Source of the DNA: Paenibacillus sp. JDR-2
Lineage (GTDB): Bacteria > Bacillota > Bacilli > Paenibacillales > Paenibacillaceae
Direction: 5' to 3'
DNA length: 64,000 nucleotides
Assembly (NCBI RefSeq): GCF_000023585.1
Contig: NC_012914.1
Location: 1,932,501-1,996,500 of the forward strand
Of the stretch, positions 17,801 to 25,441 are shown piece after piece. Made by a program: the position numbers and the translations under genes. The stretch's first letter is position 1, and each line of letters begins with the position of its first letter. The notes below the pieces were generated by a model, which made no database searches, was not told the origin of the DNA, and saw nothing but the letters and a program-made list of their open reading frames with translations.

Positions 17801-20800
17801 CGAAGATTGATTTCGATGGAGCAGGATTAGAGAACGGCTATTATACAATGAAGCTGGATGGGAAAGATGCCGGACAGTTCTATGCACTGAACAATAAAGG
17901 CACGGCTATGTTCCAAATGAGCGGTGCGCAAACGGCCGAATTGACTATTGAAAAGGCAGATACGGGTGAAAATGAAGCCCCGCAGGTTACTGCGGAGCTC
18001 GCAACGAAAGACCCGCAAGCGATGATTCCGTTTGTGATGAACGGAATGGTGACCGATGACGGAGCGCCAAATGGCACGTTGACCTATCAATGGGAAGTTG
18101 TCAGCACTCCGGAAGGCGGCAAGCTGACCCTTACCAATTCGAAGTCGACAACCACGCGGGCAAACGGTACCAAAGAAGGCTCCTATACGGTTAGACTCAC
18201 CGCAAATGACGGGCAAATGAGCGGTTCTAACGAACTGACCTTCTCGCTTTCCGCACCGCCGGAAAAACAACCTCCGGTCATTGGCGAAGTGACGGCAGTC
18301 CAGGATGCTTCGAACAGCAGTATTCTCGTGTTATCCGGCAAAGCGACACCGGATCCGGTGTACAGCGCGGTCACTGATCCTGTATGGACATATGGATGGA
18401 CGGTTAAGCAAAAGCCGGATGGCGCAGCTGATGTTACTTTTGTTGGCGGGGATAAAGCAAACGCATACGCCCGCATAAGCAAGGCAGGCACTTATGTGTT
18501 TACCTTTACGGCGGCTGATGAAGGCAAGACCTCCAGCAAGGATGTCACGGTTAATATTGCGAAAGACGCCGATGGCTCGTACAAGGCAATCAGCGTTGTG
18601 ACGTTAATAAACGCCGCTCCGACACTGCCTGGACAGATGGATGTTCTGTTTGATGACGGATATAAGCAAAGTGCGATCAAGTGGAATGAGGTTGATCCGG
18701 CCAGCTATGCGAAGGCAGGCGAATTCGCTGTCGAGGGTAATTTCGTAGGCAGCGAATTGAAGGTTCGCGCCACGGTATACGTTGTGAAATCGCAACCTCA
18801 GAACAACGCGCTGATCGCGAAGCCTTCAGCCAGTTATTCCGGCGGCGACGGATATCCCGAGGCTATGAATAACGGTAACGAACCAAAAAGCTCATCGGAT
18901 TTCTCAGCTTCCAAAGGCGCTGCTAACAGTGCATGGCACAACTGGGGGAAAGAAGGGGATCCGGCATGGGTCATGTATCAATGGGATGAGCCGTTCCTTG
19001 CCTCTTCAATGGATGTATACGTCTTCCGGGACGGGTCCGGCAATTTCCAACCAACGGATATGAAGCTTCAGCTCCGCGATGCGGATGGTAATTGGTATAC
19101 GCCAAGAGGAGTAACGGGACTTGGGAATGCATTGAATAAATACAATACGACGACCTTTGAGCCTGCCTATATTACAGGCGCCCGTTTGGACATGAAACCT
19201 CTCACCGTAGGGATTGGTATTCTGGAGTGGAAGGTGAATGGATATACGGGAGGGACAGACAAGTCGCAGTTGACACAGGTTATTAACTTTGCCAATTCAT
19301 TAAAGGCTGCGAACTTTATCGATCAAGGTCTTGCACCGATTGCTGATGCGAAAGCGAACGCTTCCGCCGTGATGAGCAACAAGGAAGCCACGGAAGAGGA
19401 CGTTGCTCAGGCGATTGCAAAGCTGCTGGCAGATCTGCGGCTCTTGAGTCCGCGCGATAAGAATATGGCGTTCGCAGCTAGTCTCTCGGCCAGCTTCACT
19501 TCTTCTTGGGAGAGTCTTCCTGCGGTTAACGACGGATTAAAAACGGCTGCAAGCAACCCGCATTGGGGTTCGTGGGGCAATACAAGCTCGGAGGAATGGG
19601 TGCAATACGATTGGCCGCAGGGCGCAACCATTCAAAGCTCGAATCTGATGCTTTGGACGGATAATGGCGGCATAGAGGCACCTACAAAATACACGTATTC
19701 GTACATTCCGGTGAACAGCACAACGAATGAATGGGTAACGGCCGGGACGATTACCACAGGCATCACAGCTCTTACTACTCCGGTGGGCTCCTCCAATCTA
19801 TTTGCCTTTGACCCGGCTCTGGAGGTTAAATCCCTGCGCGTAACGATGACAAAGAAAGCTCGGAATGGCAATGGTGTTGGCTTATGGGAGTGGGAAGTAC
19901 TTCAGGCGGCGACCAGTCAGAATCAGCCGGCCCCAACAACGCCAACAGGGGTTAAGCCGACCGTGTTCAACGGGAATGACGGAAAGCTCATTGGCGTGAC
20001 AACGGCAATGGAATATAGGAAGGAAGGCTCGGAGCAATACACGGCAATTACGGGAACGGAGGTTACAGGCCTCAGCGCGGGAACGTATTTTGTCCGGTAT
20101 GCGAAAACCGGTTCGCTAAATGCCAGCCCGGATAAGGAAGTTGCGATTCCGGAAGGAGATAAACGGGATCCGGCGGCCAGCATTAGCTGTCCTTCATCAC
20201 CAGTGTTCTTGGGTCAACCGATTCAGCTTCCGGTTGGCGTTACGGGATTGACTCATGACTTCAATATGCTAAGCGTGGAGTTAAAGTACGATCCGGCTAT
20301 GCTTGAGTTTGCTACTTCACTGAATGATGGCGTTAACGTCTTGGCTCCGGATTCCATTACTCCTTCGCGGGATGGACTGCAAGTTCTTGAGACGGCGGTG
20401 AAACCGGAAACGGGAGAAATTCTGATCATTATGGGAATCACGGGAACATTCTTGACAGGTGACGGCGAATTGTTTGTTCTTCACGGCAATGCCAAGGCGG
20501 ATGCAACGGCCGGAACGACAACTGTTGCCGTAACCAAGCAGGAAATGGTCGGCGATGAGAGCCATTATACTTTGCTCGACACATCGCTGGCTGCGGTGGA
20601 CATACAGGTTGTGCAGGCGGATAAGACGACATTGATTGCTTCCATTACAGCGGCCGAGGAGCTTCTTGCTGCGGCAACAGAAGGTAATCAAGAGGGTCAA
20701 TATCCAATCGGCTCCAAAGCAATCCTGCAAGCTGCAATCGATAGCGCCTCAGCGGTGGTGCAGAACGGAACGGCAACGCAAACGGACGTTGCTAATGCAT

Positions 20801-21522
20801 TCGCTGCATTGAATGATGCGGTAACCGTGTTCAGCGGTTCGATTATCCATATCGATAAAGCGGCATTAAATACGGCCATTACCGATGCTGAGCAAGCATT
20901 GAGCTCAGCCGTAGAAGGATCGGCGCCGGGCCAATATCCAACGGGCACGAAGGCTATTCTTCAAGCTGCGGTAGAAGCCGCCGTTATCGTACGTGACGGT
21001 ACTAAGGTAACGCAAGCCGATGTGGACCTAGCGGTGTCGACATTAACGACAGCAGTGAGCACATTCAGAGCTAGCGTCAATCCGACAACTACGCCTTCCG
21101 TTGATTTGGCAGCCTTAAATCAAGCGATTGCTGCCGCTCAAGCTAAGCTGGCGAAAGCAACTGCGGGCAACAAAATCGGTCAATATCCGGCAACCGCAAT
21201 TACGACCCTTCAAGCTGCCATCGTAGCAGCGAACAATGTGAAGAGTAACGGCGGAGCATCGCAATCGATGATGGATGCAGCGGCAGCAGCATTGAATAAT
21301 GCGGTATCCGTATTCGCTTCCAGTATTGTGACGCTTGTGCCTGGAGAGACATCCGTAACGATTCAGGATCTTTCTATCATTGCTAAATATTACGGCGTTA
21401 AGAAAGATCAACCTGGCTGGAATATCGTAGAAAAGGCAGATTTGTTCGATAATCACGAGATTACGATTCTCGAGTTAGCGGCGGTAGCACGCATGATTGT
21501 AGGCAATTGGTTACAGCAATAA
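14875..21522 (+). CDS. Secreted DUF5695 modular protein with cohesin, FIVAR repeats and dockerin
   Basis: 2215-residue exported protein. A signal peptide covers about residues 1-34 (AVPSAAAA). DUF5695 spans roughly 38-1030 and includes LSAKVGDLGQIEELYI and MGEMLFSYRTGD; it is glycosidase-like, activity uncertain. PKD/Ig-like modules follow at about 1035-1230 and an Ig-4-like module at 1240-1305. Two discoidin-like (F5/8C) modules lie at about 1308-1460 and 1529-1680. A cohesin-like module lies at about 1766-1913, then three FIVAR repeats to about 2155 (each with a GQYP motif), then a dockerin-like tail at 2158-2215. The dockerin is degenerate: loop 1 lacks its DxNxDG part, and loop 2 reads DLFDNHEITILE. 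AGGAGG precedes ATG 14875. The next gene encodes a cohesin-SLH anchor. Confidence 0.85.
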   Translation: MKTTTKKLMSLATAFTLFFEVLPLGINAVPSAAAATNSISNASLSAKVGDLGQIEELYIQNNPTNKSGKPINFVLPNNTSPQNDVQHQWMGEMLFSYRTGDSKQFPSDRTGFVEVDTNKTLAAGGSTKYTNINPANPYFTKEASTDGKKVEVNFIGQNIDSTTARAMKGFDVKSVFDMDTDDGSMLWEITVKNKSGKYIEFGDIGLPMPWNNKYQSVSDTYDNRVTVHNFAGADSGYSYAIRTSGEGNFMMFAPVPDSGARIEYVDYWLGDTGELRNGSLYSNWVGDSGGWFPGLNVLYIHSKDIQKTGRGYFTDATSLVLGPDEQKTYKFKFSAVRAGDNSPQANAQSPNNASTSMEDREANLRSTLYKSGMIDAVALPGFQAAINMPVKLDLHYDDSLIDVQSIDIQSVDENDPFDAAHIPTIKAGQTRSAMVNNTRAGRGLPDGNPGYSESVQYVETKIINGEQHHIYSLKFGNIGNNSVRVNYKLKSGAEQLDKFTQFEFNILAELDQTSQAHSEFMVDKTQDKDPNSPTYGIYRDWYLTTGLDTTTSHWGDDWSHDNINFMTMKNYLDPDPNEIKSIENYLIDFMWEKYMKDTQNSFTVANYLKDSGAYTNSEKPYVRTFSEMMESTGYFNMYRIQKAYPNLLDYRETPQYYLEKAYGIYYNRVSSGATGFYGEQQIPDMIEALKEEGMLTEYENLKKKFAQTKGRNVTNAAYPYGSEFEYDNTGEEGAYSAAKALRTYYPEDARADAALKSMGMADLKTRAMRGIQPTWYYYSVPVFRAGEGWWNFQYTASLAGSIMDDWLRYENDGRSGEQAAIAQQRNYAAKISNFNAVNMGQISAQSVGGISWRYNAQKGGTGTKNVNDGGTRVMNNGWQDFSGESEEGLYGSLLRISSDIVTDPIFGLFGYGASVTDEDGTYLITPKDGFGKRINLIDEKIYLVSESDRIESAQIQKDGKAFSLQLSNLAKSEHASKIDFDGAGLENGYYTMKLDGKDAGQFYALNNKGTAMFQMSGAQTAELTIEKADTGENEAPQVTAELATKDPQAMIPFVMNGMVTDDGAPNGTLTYQWEVVSTPEGGKLTLTNSKSTTTRANGTKEGSYTVRLTANDGQMSGSNELTFSLSAPPEKQPPVIGEVTAVQDASNSSILVLSGKATPDPVYSAVTDPVWTYGWTVKQKPDGAADVTFVGGDKANAYARISKAGTYVFTFTAADEGKTSSKDVTVNIAKDADGSYKAISVVTLINAAPTLPGQMDVLFDDGYKQSAIKWNEVDPASYAKAGEFAVEGNFVGSELKVRATVYVVKSQPQNNALIAKPSASYSGGDGYPEAMNNGNEPKSSSDFSASKGAANSAWHNWGKEGDPAWVMYQWDEPFLASSMDVYVFRDGSGNFQPTDMKLQLRDADGNWYTPRGVTGLGNALNKYNTTTFEPAYITGARLDMKPLTVGIGILEWKVNGYTGGTDKSQLTQVINFANSLKAANFIDQGLAPIADAKANASAVMSNKEATEEDVAQAIAKLLADLRLLSPRDKNMAFAASLSASFTSSWESLPAVNDGLKTAASNPHWGSWGNTSSEEWVQYDWPQGATIQSSNLMLWTDNGGIEAPTKYTYSYIPVNSTTNEWVTAGTITTGITALTTPVGSSNLFAFDPALEVKSLRVTMTKKARNGNGVGLWEWEVLQAATSQNQPAPTTPTGVKPTVFNGNDGKLIGVTTAMEYRKEGSEQYTAITGTEVTGLSAGTYFVRYAKTGSLNASPDKEVAIPEGDKRDPAASISCPSSPVFLGQPIQLPVGVTGLTHDFNMLSVELKYDPAMLEFATSLNDGVNVLAPDSITPSRDGLQVLETAVKPETGEILIIMGITGTFLTGDGELFVLHGNAKADATAGTTTVAVTKQEMVGDESHYTLLDTSLAAVDIQVVQADKTTLIASITAAEELLAAATEGNQEGQYPIGSKAILQAAIDSASAVVQNGTATQTDVANAFAALNDAVTVFSGSIIHIDKAALNTAITDAEQALSSAVEGSAPGQYPTGTKAILQAAVEAAVIVRDGTKVTQADVDLAVSTLTTAVSTFRASVNPTTTPSVDLAALNQAIAAAQAKLAKATAGNKIGQYPATAITTLQAAIVAANNVKSNGGASQSMMDAAAAALNNAVSVFASSIVTLVPGETSVTIQDLSIIAKYYGVKKDQPGWNIVEKADLFDNHEITILELAAVARMIVGNWLQQ

Positions 21523-21547
21523 TCAAACGGTGAAAGCGGAATAAGGA

Positions 21548-21571
21548 GGGAAGGTGCTGCGGCGCCTTCCC
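21548..21571 (+). other. Intergenic hairpin
   Basis: GGGAAGGTGC / GCGCCTTCCC arms (10 bp, one G-T pair) with a 4-base loop but no T-run. It lies between the dockerin protein and the cohesin-SLH gene and may adjust read-through or mRNA stability rather than stop transcription. Confidence 0.5.
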
Positions 21572-21596
21572 CATCGTTAATGAAGGGATGATTCGC

Positions 21597-22607
21597 ATGT
21601 TGAAACGCAAGCTGCTAATGATGCTATTGTCGACCGTCATCCTTTTTATTGGGGTGGCGCAGGGGACTGTTATGGCTAAAGAAGCAAACGCCACGTTCGA
21701 CTTAAAGCTTAGTTATTCGGGTAAGGATGTTAAGCTGTCTATTATGGGCCACGGGCTTACGGATATGTACGCTTATGATTTCGAGTTGTCGTACGATGAG
21801 AAAATACTTTCCTTTAGTAAGGTGGAAACCTCGATTAAAGGCTTTTCGGTAGACCCGATCCTTGGCGCGAATACGATCCGGATTGCCCATACGAAGATGG
21901 GAGAGACCGGTGGCGAGAAAGGGGACGTGGAGCTGTCCGCGATAACCTTTAAACGTATCGGATCCGGGACAACCTCTGTTAAGCTTAATACCATGAAGCT
22001 TGTTGATTCTAAGCTGGACATGGCTGCGTTTGAGCCTAAAGTAACGGCAACGGTCATCGATAATCCTAATTTGTTAACATTCAAAGATGTAAAGGGACAC
22101 TGGGCAGAGGCTTCAATCTATGAGGCTGCAAGTCTAGGCTTCGTGACCGGTTATTCGGATGGAACCTTCAAGCCGAATCTCGAAGTAACAAGGGCAGAAT
22201 TTGCGACGATGATCGTTCGGGCTTTGCAGAAGAAGACCAGTGACGGTAAAGGTCTGACCTTTAAAGATAATAAAGAGATTCCTGTCTGGGCGAGAGCGTA
22301 TGTGCAAACAGCGGTTGAAGCTAAGCTGATTACCGGGTACACGGATAATACGTTTGGCGCGAACAAGTTGATTACTCGCTCGGAAATGTCGGCAATTATC
22401 GTACGTGCGCTTGCTAAAGAAACAAGCTCCGCTACTAAATTACAGTTCGCTGATCTGGATCAGATACCGGCATGGGCTATACCGTCTGTGAAGGCAGCAG
22501 TGGAGCTTGGCATTATGAAAGGGAATACGCATAATCAATTTGCTCCAAACGCACCTGCTACCCGCGCGGAAGCCGTTACGGTTATTCTTAGAATGCTCAA
22601 AGCGTAA
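21597..22607 (+). CDS. Cohesin-SLH surface anchor protein
   Basis: 336-residue exported protein. After a signal peptide (about residues 1-22) comes a cohesin-type beta-sandwich (25-150) reading ATFDLKLSYSGKDVKLSI and MYAYDFELSYDEKILSFSKV, where the YDEKILSF core is typical. Three S-layer homology repeats follow (about 158-335): FKDVKGHWAEASIYEAASLG, then FKDNKEIPVWARAYVQTAVE, then FADLDQIPAWAIPSVKAAVE, each with an xTRAE-like end. SLH repeats bind pyruvylated wall polymers, so the protein would display a cohesin on the cell surface. ATG 21597 has better spacing from GAAGGG than ATG 21588. It lies 75 bases after the dockerin-bearing protein, suggesting a scaffold and enzyme pair. Confidence 0.85.
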   Translation: MLKRKLLMMLLSTVILFIGVAQGTVMAKEANATFDLKLSYSGKDVKLSIMGHGLTDMYAYDFELSYDEKILSFSKVETSIKGFSVDPILGANTIRIAHTKMGETGGEKGDVELSAITFKRIGSGTTSVKLNTMKLVDSKLDMAAFEPKVTATVIDNPNLLTFKDVKGHWAEASIYEAASLGFVTGYSDGTFKPNLEVTRAEFATMIVRALQKKTSDGKGLTFKDNKEIPVWARAYVQTAVEAKLITGYTDNTFGANKLITRSEMSAIIVRALAKETSSATKLQFADLDQIPAWAIPSVKAAVELGIMKGNTHNQFAPNAPATRAEAVTVILRMLKA

Positions 22608-22622
22608 AATAACGAATATGGG

Positions 22623-22668
22623 CCCGGAAGATAAACACTATAAACATGCGCGTCTTCCGGGTTTTGAT
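22623..22668 (+). terminator. Intrinsic terminator
   Basis: Nine-base arms CCCGGAAGA / TCTTCCGGG with a T-rich tail, after the cohesin-SLH gene. Confidence 0.7.
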
Positions 22669-22765
22669 TTTGCTAGATTTTATGCAAAAGGTTGAAATAA
22701 GTATAAAAATTGGAATAAAATATCCTTAATAGATTCACGTCTTCCTAGCGAGACCGGCAATTTGC

Positions 22766-22775
22766 TAAACGTTTA
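22766..22775. promoter_or_regulatory. TAAACGTTTA operator (copy 4)
   Basis: Exact palindrome, 164 bp upstream of copy 5. The pair flanks the importer promoter and could support DNA looping. Confidence 0.6.
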
Positions 22776-22847
22776 ACTTTGGGCCAACCATATTTTGACC
22801 AAGAGGCTGTGTAAAATCGCAATAATTACGCTTTACGCCCTTTCAAT

Positions 22848-22878
22848 GGTTGAAATATTAAAAGAACAGGTTGAAATA
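22848..22878 (+). promoter_or_regulatory. AraC-type direct repeat, 21-bp spacing
   Basis: Two identical GGTTGAAATA half-sites start at 22848 and 22869. Another isolated copy lies at 22690. The pair has the same spacing, and the same 5-bp gap to the -35, as the repeat at 14657-14687. Confidence 0.65.
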
Positions 22879-22883
22879 ATCGG

Positions 22884-22912
22884 TTTCATTCTAAGGTTAA
22901 AAATGACACAAT
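22884..22912 (+). promoter_or_regulatory. Promoter of the 23-kb importer operon
   Basis: TTTCAT, 17 bp, CACAAT. It matches the promoter at 14693-14721 in geometry and in its weak -35. Confidence 0.5.
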
Positions 22913-22929
22913 ATTAATGGGCTCGATGT

Positions 22930-22939
22930 TAAACGTTTA
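22930..22939. promoter_or_regulatory. TAAACGTTTA operator (copy 5)
   Basis: Exact palindrome 18 bp past the -10 of the importer operon, well placed for repression. Confidence 0.65.
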
Positions 22940-23023
22940 ACTCGAAAGCTTGGAAGTCCGGAGCGGATGAGTCAAACGGTTAGACATATAAATTAATGCA
23001 AATATCGAAGGGAGATCGGGGTC

Positions 23024-24445
23024 ATGAAAACAGGAAGGAAACTTGGAGTAGGTCTTGTCTCGGCTGCATTGGCAATGAGTGTCGTTGGTTGCGGGAATAA
23101 CGGGAACAACGAGACAAACACAAGCACAAACACGGCATCACCGGGCACAGATGCTACCAAAGCACCTGCAACGTCATCTTCCAAGACTGAAAAGGTTAAA
23201 ATTATCTACTCGATGTGGGGAAGTGCCGAAGAAGGAAATACCACTCAATCGGTGGCGGATAAATTTAATGCCTCCCAAGACAGAATTACGGTGGAAGTGC
23301 AAGCGATTCCATGGGAAAGCTACATGACTAAATTGAATACGCTTGCAACGGCAGATCAGCTGCCCGATACAGGCATGTTAAAAGAGGATGGAGTTATCCA
23401 ATGGTCCTCTCAAGGCATGCTCAATGATGTAAGCTCCATGTATGAGGGAAGCGACAGCAAGCCGCTCGATAGCCTGGCTTACAAATATCAAGGCAAAACC
23501 GTAGCTTATGCTGCCGCAAACGAAATTCTCCTACTCTATTACAATAAAGACATGTTCGACAAAGCGAATGTTCCTTATCCTCCTTCCGTGCTTGATAAAG
23601 CATGGACATGGGACGAATTCGTGGAAACGGCCAAGAAACTGACGAATGATAAAAAAGGAAAACATCCCGGCGAGGATGGCTTCAATCCGCAAAGTATCGT
23701 TCAGTACGGGGCATCCGTGGAAAATCTCCCATGGCAGTTGGAAACCTGGGCACTGAGCAATGGCGGAGGTTTTTATTCCAACGACGGTTCGGAAGTTAGG
23801 GTTGGAGAAGACGCCAGCATCGATGCTATCCAAAAAGTTGCCGATTTGTACTTGAAGGATCATGTTGCTCCTTTGTCCGTCGGACAGACGGATGACGGCA
23901 TTCAACGCACCATTATCGCAGGCACGGTCGCTATGGCAACGAACGGTGCATGGAATGTGGGAACCAGCTTGAATACGGCGAAGGAAGCCGGCCTTAACTA
24001 TGGCGTAGCCGTTCTGCCTTACATGAAGGATAAAGTTACCCTTAATACAGGCGGCGCCAATGTCGTATTCTCTCAATCCAAGCATCCGGAAGAAGCAATG
24101 GAATGGTTGAAATGGTACAACTCCGAAGAAAATAACTGGGCACTCATCTCATCGGGTATTTGGATGCCAACGCTGGAGAAATGGTATACGGATGAAACGC
24201 TGACTCACAAATGGGTCGAAAATCCAAACTTCCCGGCATACGACGAATACAAGTCTGCCGTAGTCGATTATGCGCAATCTTCCGCAGCAAGACCTGCTTC
24301 GTGGTTCTATACGAATAATACAACGGAATTCAATACCTTGCTAGGATCCGTTCTAGGGGATGTATGGACGGGTAAAACGACTGCTAAGGACGCCATCTCC
24401 AAAAATCTCGATGCATTGAAGGCCGCTCATACAGGCAATCAATAA
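23024..24445 (+). CDS. ABC sugar-importer solute-binding lipoprotein
   Basis: 473-residue extracellular solute-binding protein of family 1. The signal peptide ends in lipobox VVGC (Cys at about residue 23), followed by a low-complexity Asn/Thr/Ser linker. The mature protein shows the usual blocks: KIIYSMWGSAEEGNTTQSVA, NEILLLYYNKDMFDKANVPY with AWTWDEFVETAKKLT, and GTVAMATNGAWNVG. It captures an oligosaccharide and hands it to the two permeases downstream. The ligand is unknown; the local regulon points to breakdown products released by the DUF5695 protein. GGGAGAT precedes ATG 23024. A terminator-like hairpin after the gene would favour higher expression than the permeases. Confidence 0.88.
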   Translation: MKTGRKLGVGLVSAALAMSVVGCGNNGNNETNTSTNTASPGTDATKAPATSSSKTEKVKIIYSMWGSAEEGNTTQSVADKFNASQDRITVEVQAIPWESYMTKLNTLATADQLPDTGMLKEDGVIQWSSQGMLNDVSSMYEGSDSKPLDSLAYKYQGKTVAYAAANEILLLYYNKDMFDKANVPYPPSVLDKAWTWDEFVETAKKLTNDKKGKHPGEDGFNPQSIVQYGASVENLPWQLETWALSNGGGFYSNDGSEVRVGEDASIDAIQKVADLYLKDHVAPLSVGQTDDGIQRTIIAGTVAMATNGAWNVGTSLNTAKEAGLNYGVAVLPYMKDKVTLNTGGANVVFSQSKHPEEAMEWLKWYNSEENNWALISSGIWMPTLEKWYTDETLTHKWVENPNFPAYDEYKSAVVDYAQSSAARPASWFYTNNTTEFNTLLGSVLGDVWTGKTTAKDAISKNLDALKAAHTGNQ

Positions 24446-24465
24446 TAAAGATAGGAAGGATGACC

Positions 24466-24499
24466 GCCACGAATACGCAAGCGGCGGTCATCCTTTTAA
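24466..24499 (+). terminator. Hairpin after the solute-binding gene
   Basis: 13-bp arms AAGGATGACCGCC / GGCGGTCATCCTT followed by TT. It is probably a partial terminator that lowers permease expression relative to the binding protein. Confidence 0.7.
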
Positions 24500-24517
24500 C
24501 ATGAGGGGGAGCGAGAA

Positions 24518-25441
24518 ATGGAAGCCATTAATAAACCGCAAAAGCGCCGTTCCCGTATTTATTCAGGCGAGGCACGCGTAGCTTATATATGTTTGATTCC
24601 AGCCTTTCTAGGATTAATTTTTCTAACGTATTTGCCTCTCCTAGGAGTGTTGGGCATCAGTTTGACGAATTGGACTGGCTTGAAAAACCCCGAATTCATC
24701 GGTTTTGATAATTATGTCAAGCTATTCACCACGGACCCTTATATTAAAGACTCCATTATAGCGACGATTTATTTTGCGGTTTTATCGGTAATCGGCAGTA
24801 TGATCTACTCCCTATTTGTTGCGTTGCTGCTGAATCGTAAAATTCCCGCAAGAGGGTTTTTCAGAGCGGTATTCTATGTGCCTTATGTTTTGCCTGCCGC
24901 AGCGATCTACGTAGGATGGTCGTGGCTCTATGAGGGGAATTTTGGATTCTTCAACTATCTTCTCTCCGAGCTTGGGCTTAAAAAAATTCTCTTTATCGCC
25001 GATTCCACCTATGTCGTTCCTTCGCTTTCGTTAATTTCGGTGTGGCTGGCTGGCAACTTGATCGTTATCTTTTTGGCCGGACTTCAGAATGTTCCCGTTG
25101 TTTACCATGAAGCGGCTGAAATGGATGGCGCAAACGGCTGGCAACGCTTCCGTCATATTACGTTACCATGCATGACCCCAATCATCTTCTACAACCTGCT
25201 AATGAGCTTGATAGCCAACCTTCAAGTCGTTACGCCTGCGCTGTCTTTAACGAATGGCGGGCCAGGCAACTCTTCCCGATTCATGACTTATCTCATGTAT
25301 GATCAGGCCTTTGTGAATTACAAATTAGGTTATGCCTGCGCAACGACGTTCATCATTTTCGCCATTCTAGCGGCCTTTACTATCGTATTGTTTAAGACGT
25401 CTAACAAATGGATTTATAATGAAGGAGGGGACGACAAATGA
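24518..25441 (+). CDS. ABC sugar-importer permease (UgpA/MalF type)
   Basis: 307-residue inner-membrane subunit with six predicted helices. The cytoplasmic coupling (EAA) motif reads YHEAAEMDGANGWQRFRHIT, near residue 200, the standard contact with the ATPase. The N-terminus RVAYICLIPAFLGLIFLTYL is typical of CUT1 permeases. It overlaps the next permease by 4 bases (ATGA), so translation is coupled. No ATPase gene accompanies the cassette. Confidence 0.9.
   Translation: MEAINKPQKRRSRIYSGEARVAYICLIPAFLGLIFLTYLPLLGVLGISLTNWTGLKNPEFIGFDNYVKLFTTDPYIKDSIIATIYFAVLSVIGSMIYSLFVALLLNRKIPARGFFRAVFYVPYVLPAAAIYVGWSWLYEGNFGFFNYLLSELGLKKILFIADSTYVVPSLSLISVWLAGNLIVIFLAGLQNVPVVYHEAAEMDGANGWQRFRHITLPCMTPIIFYNLLMSLIANLQVVTPALSLTNGGPGNSSRFMTYLMYDQAFVNYKLGYACATTFIIFAILAAFTIVLFKTSNKWIYNEGGDDK

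Noticed and set aside
20628..21345. Three spaced repeats that could suggest a repeat array
   Set aside because: They are in-frame FIVAR protein repeats of about 78 residues, not a CRISPR or noncoding tandem array.
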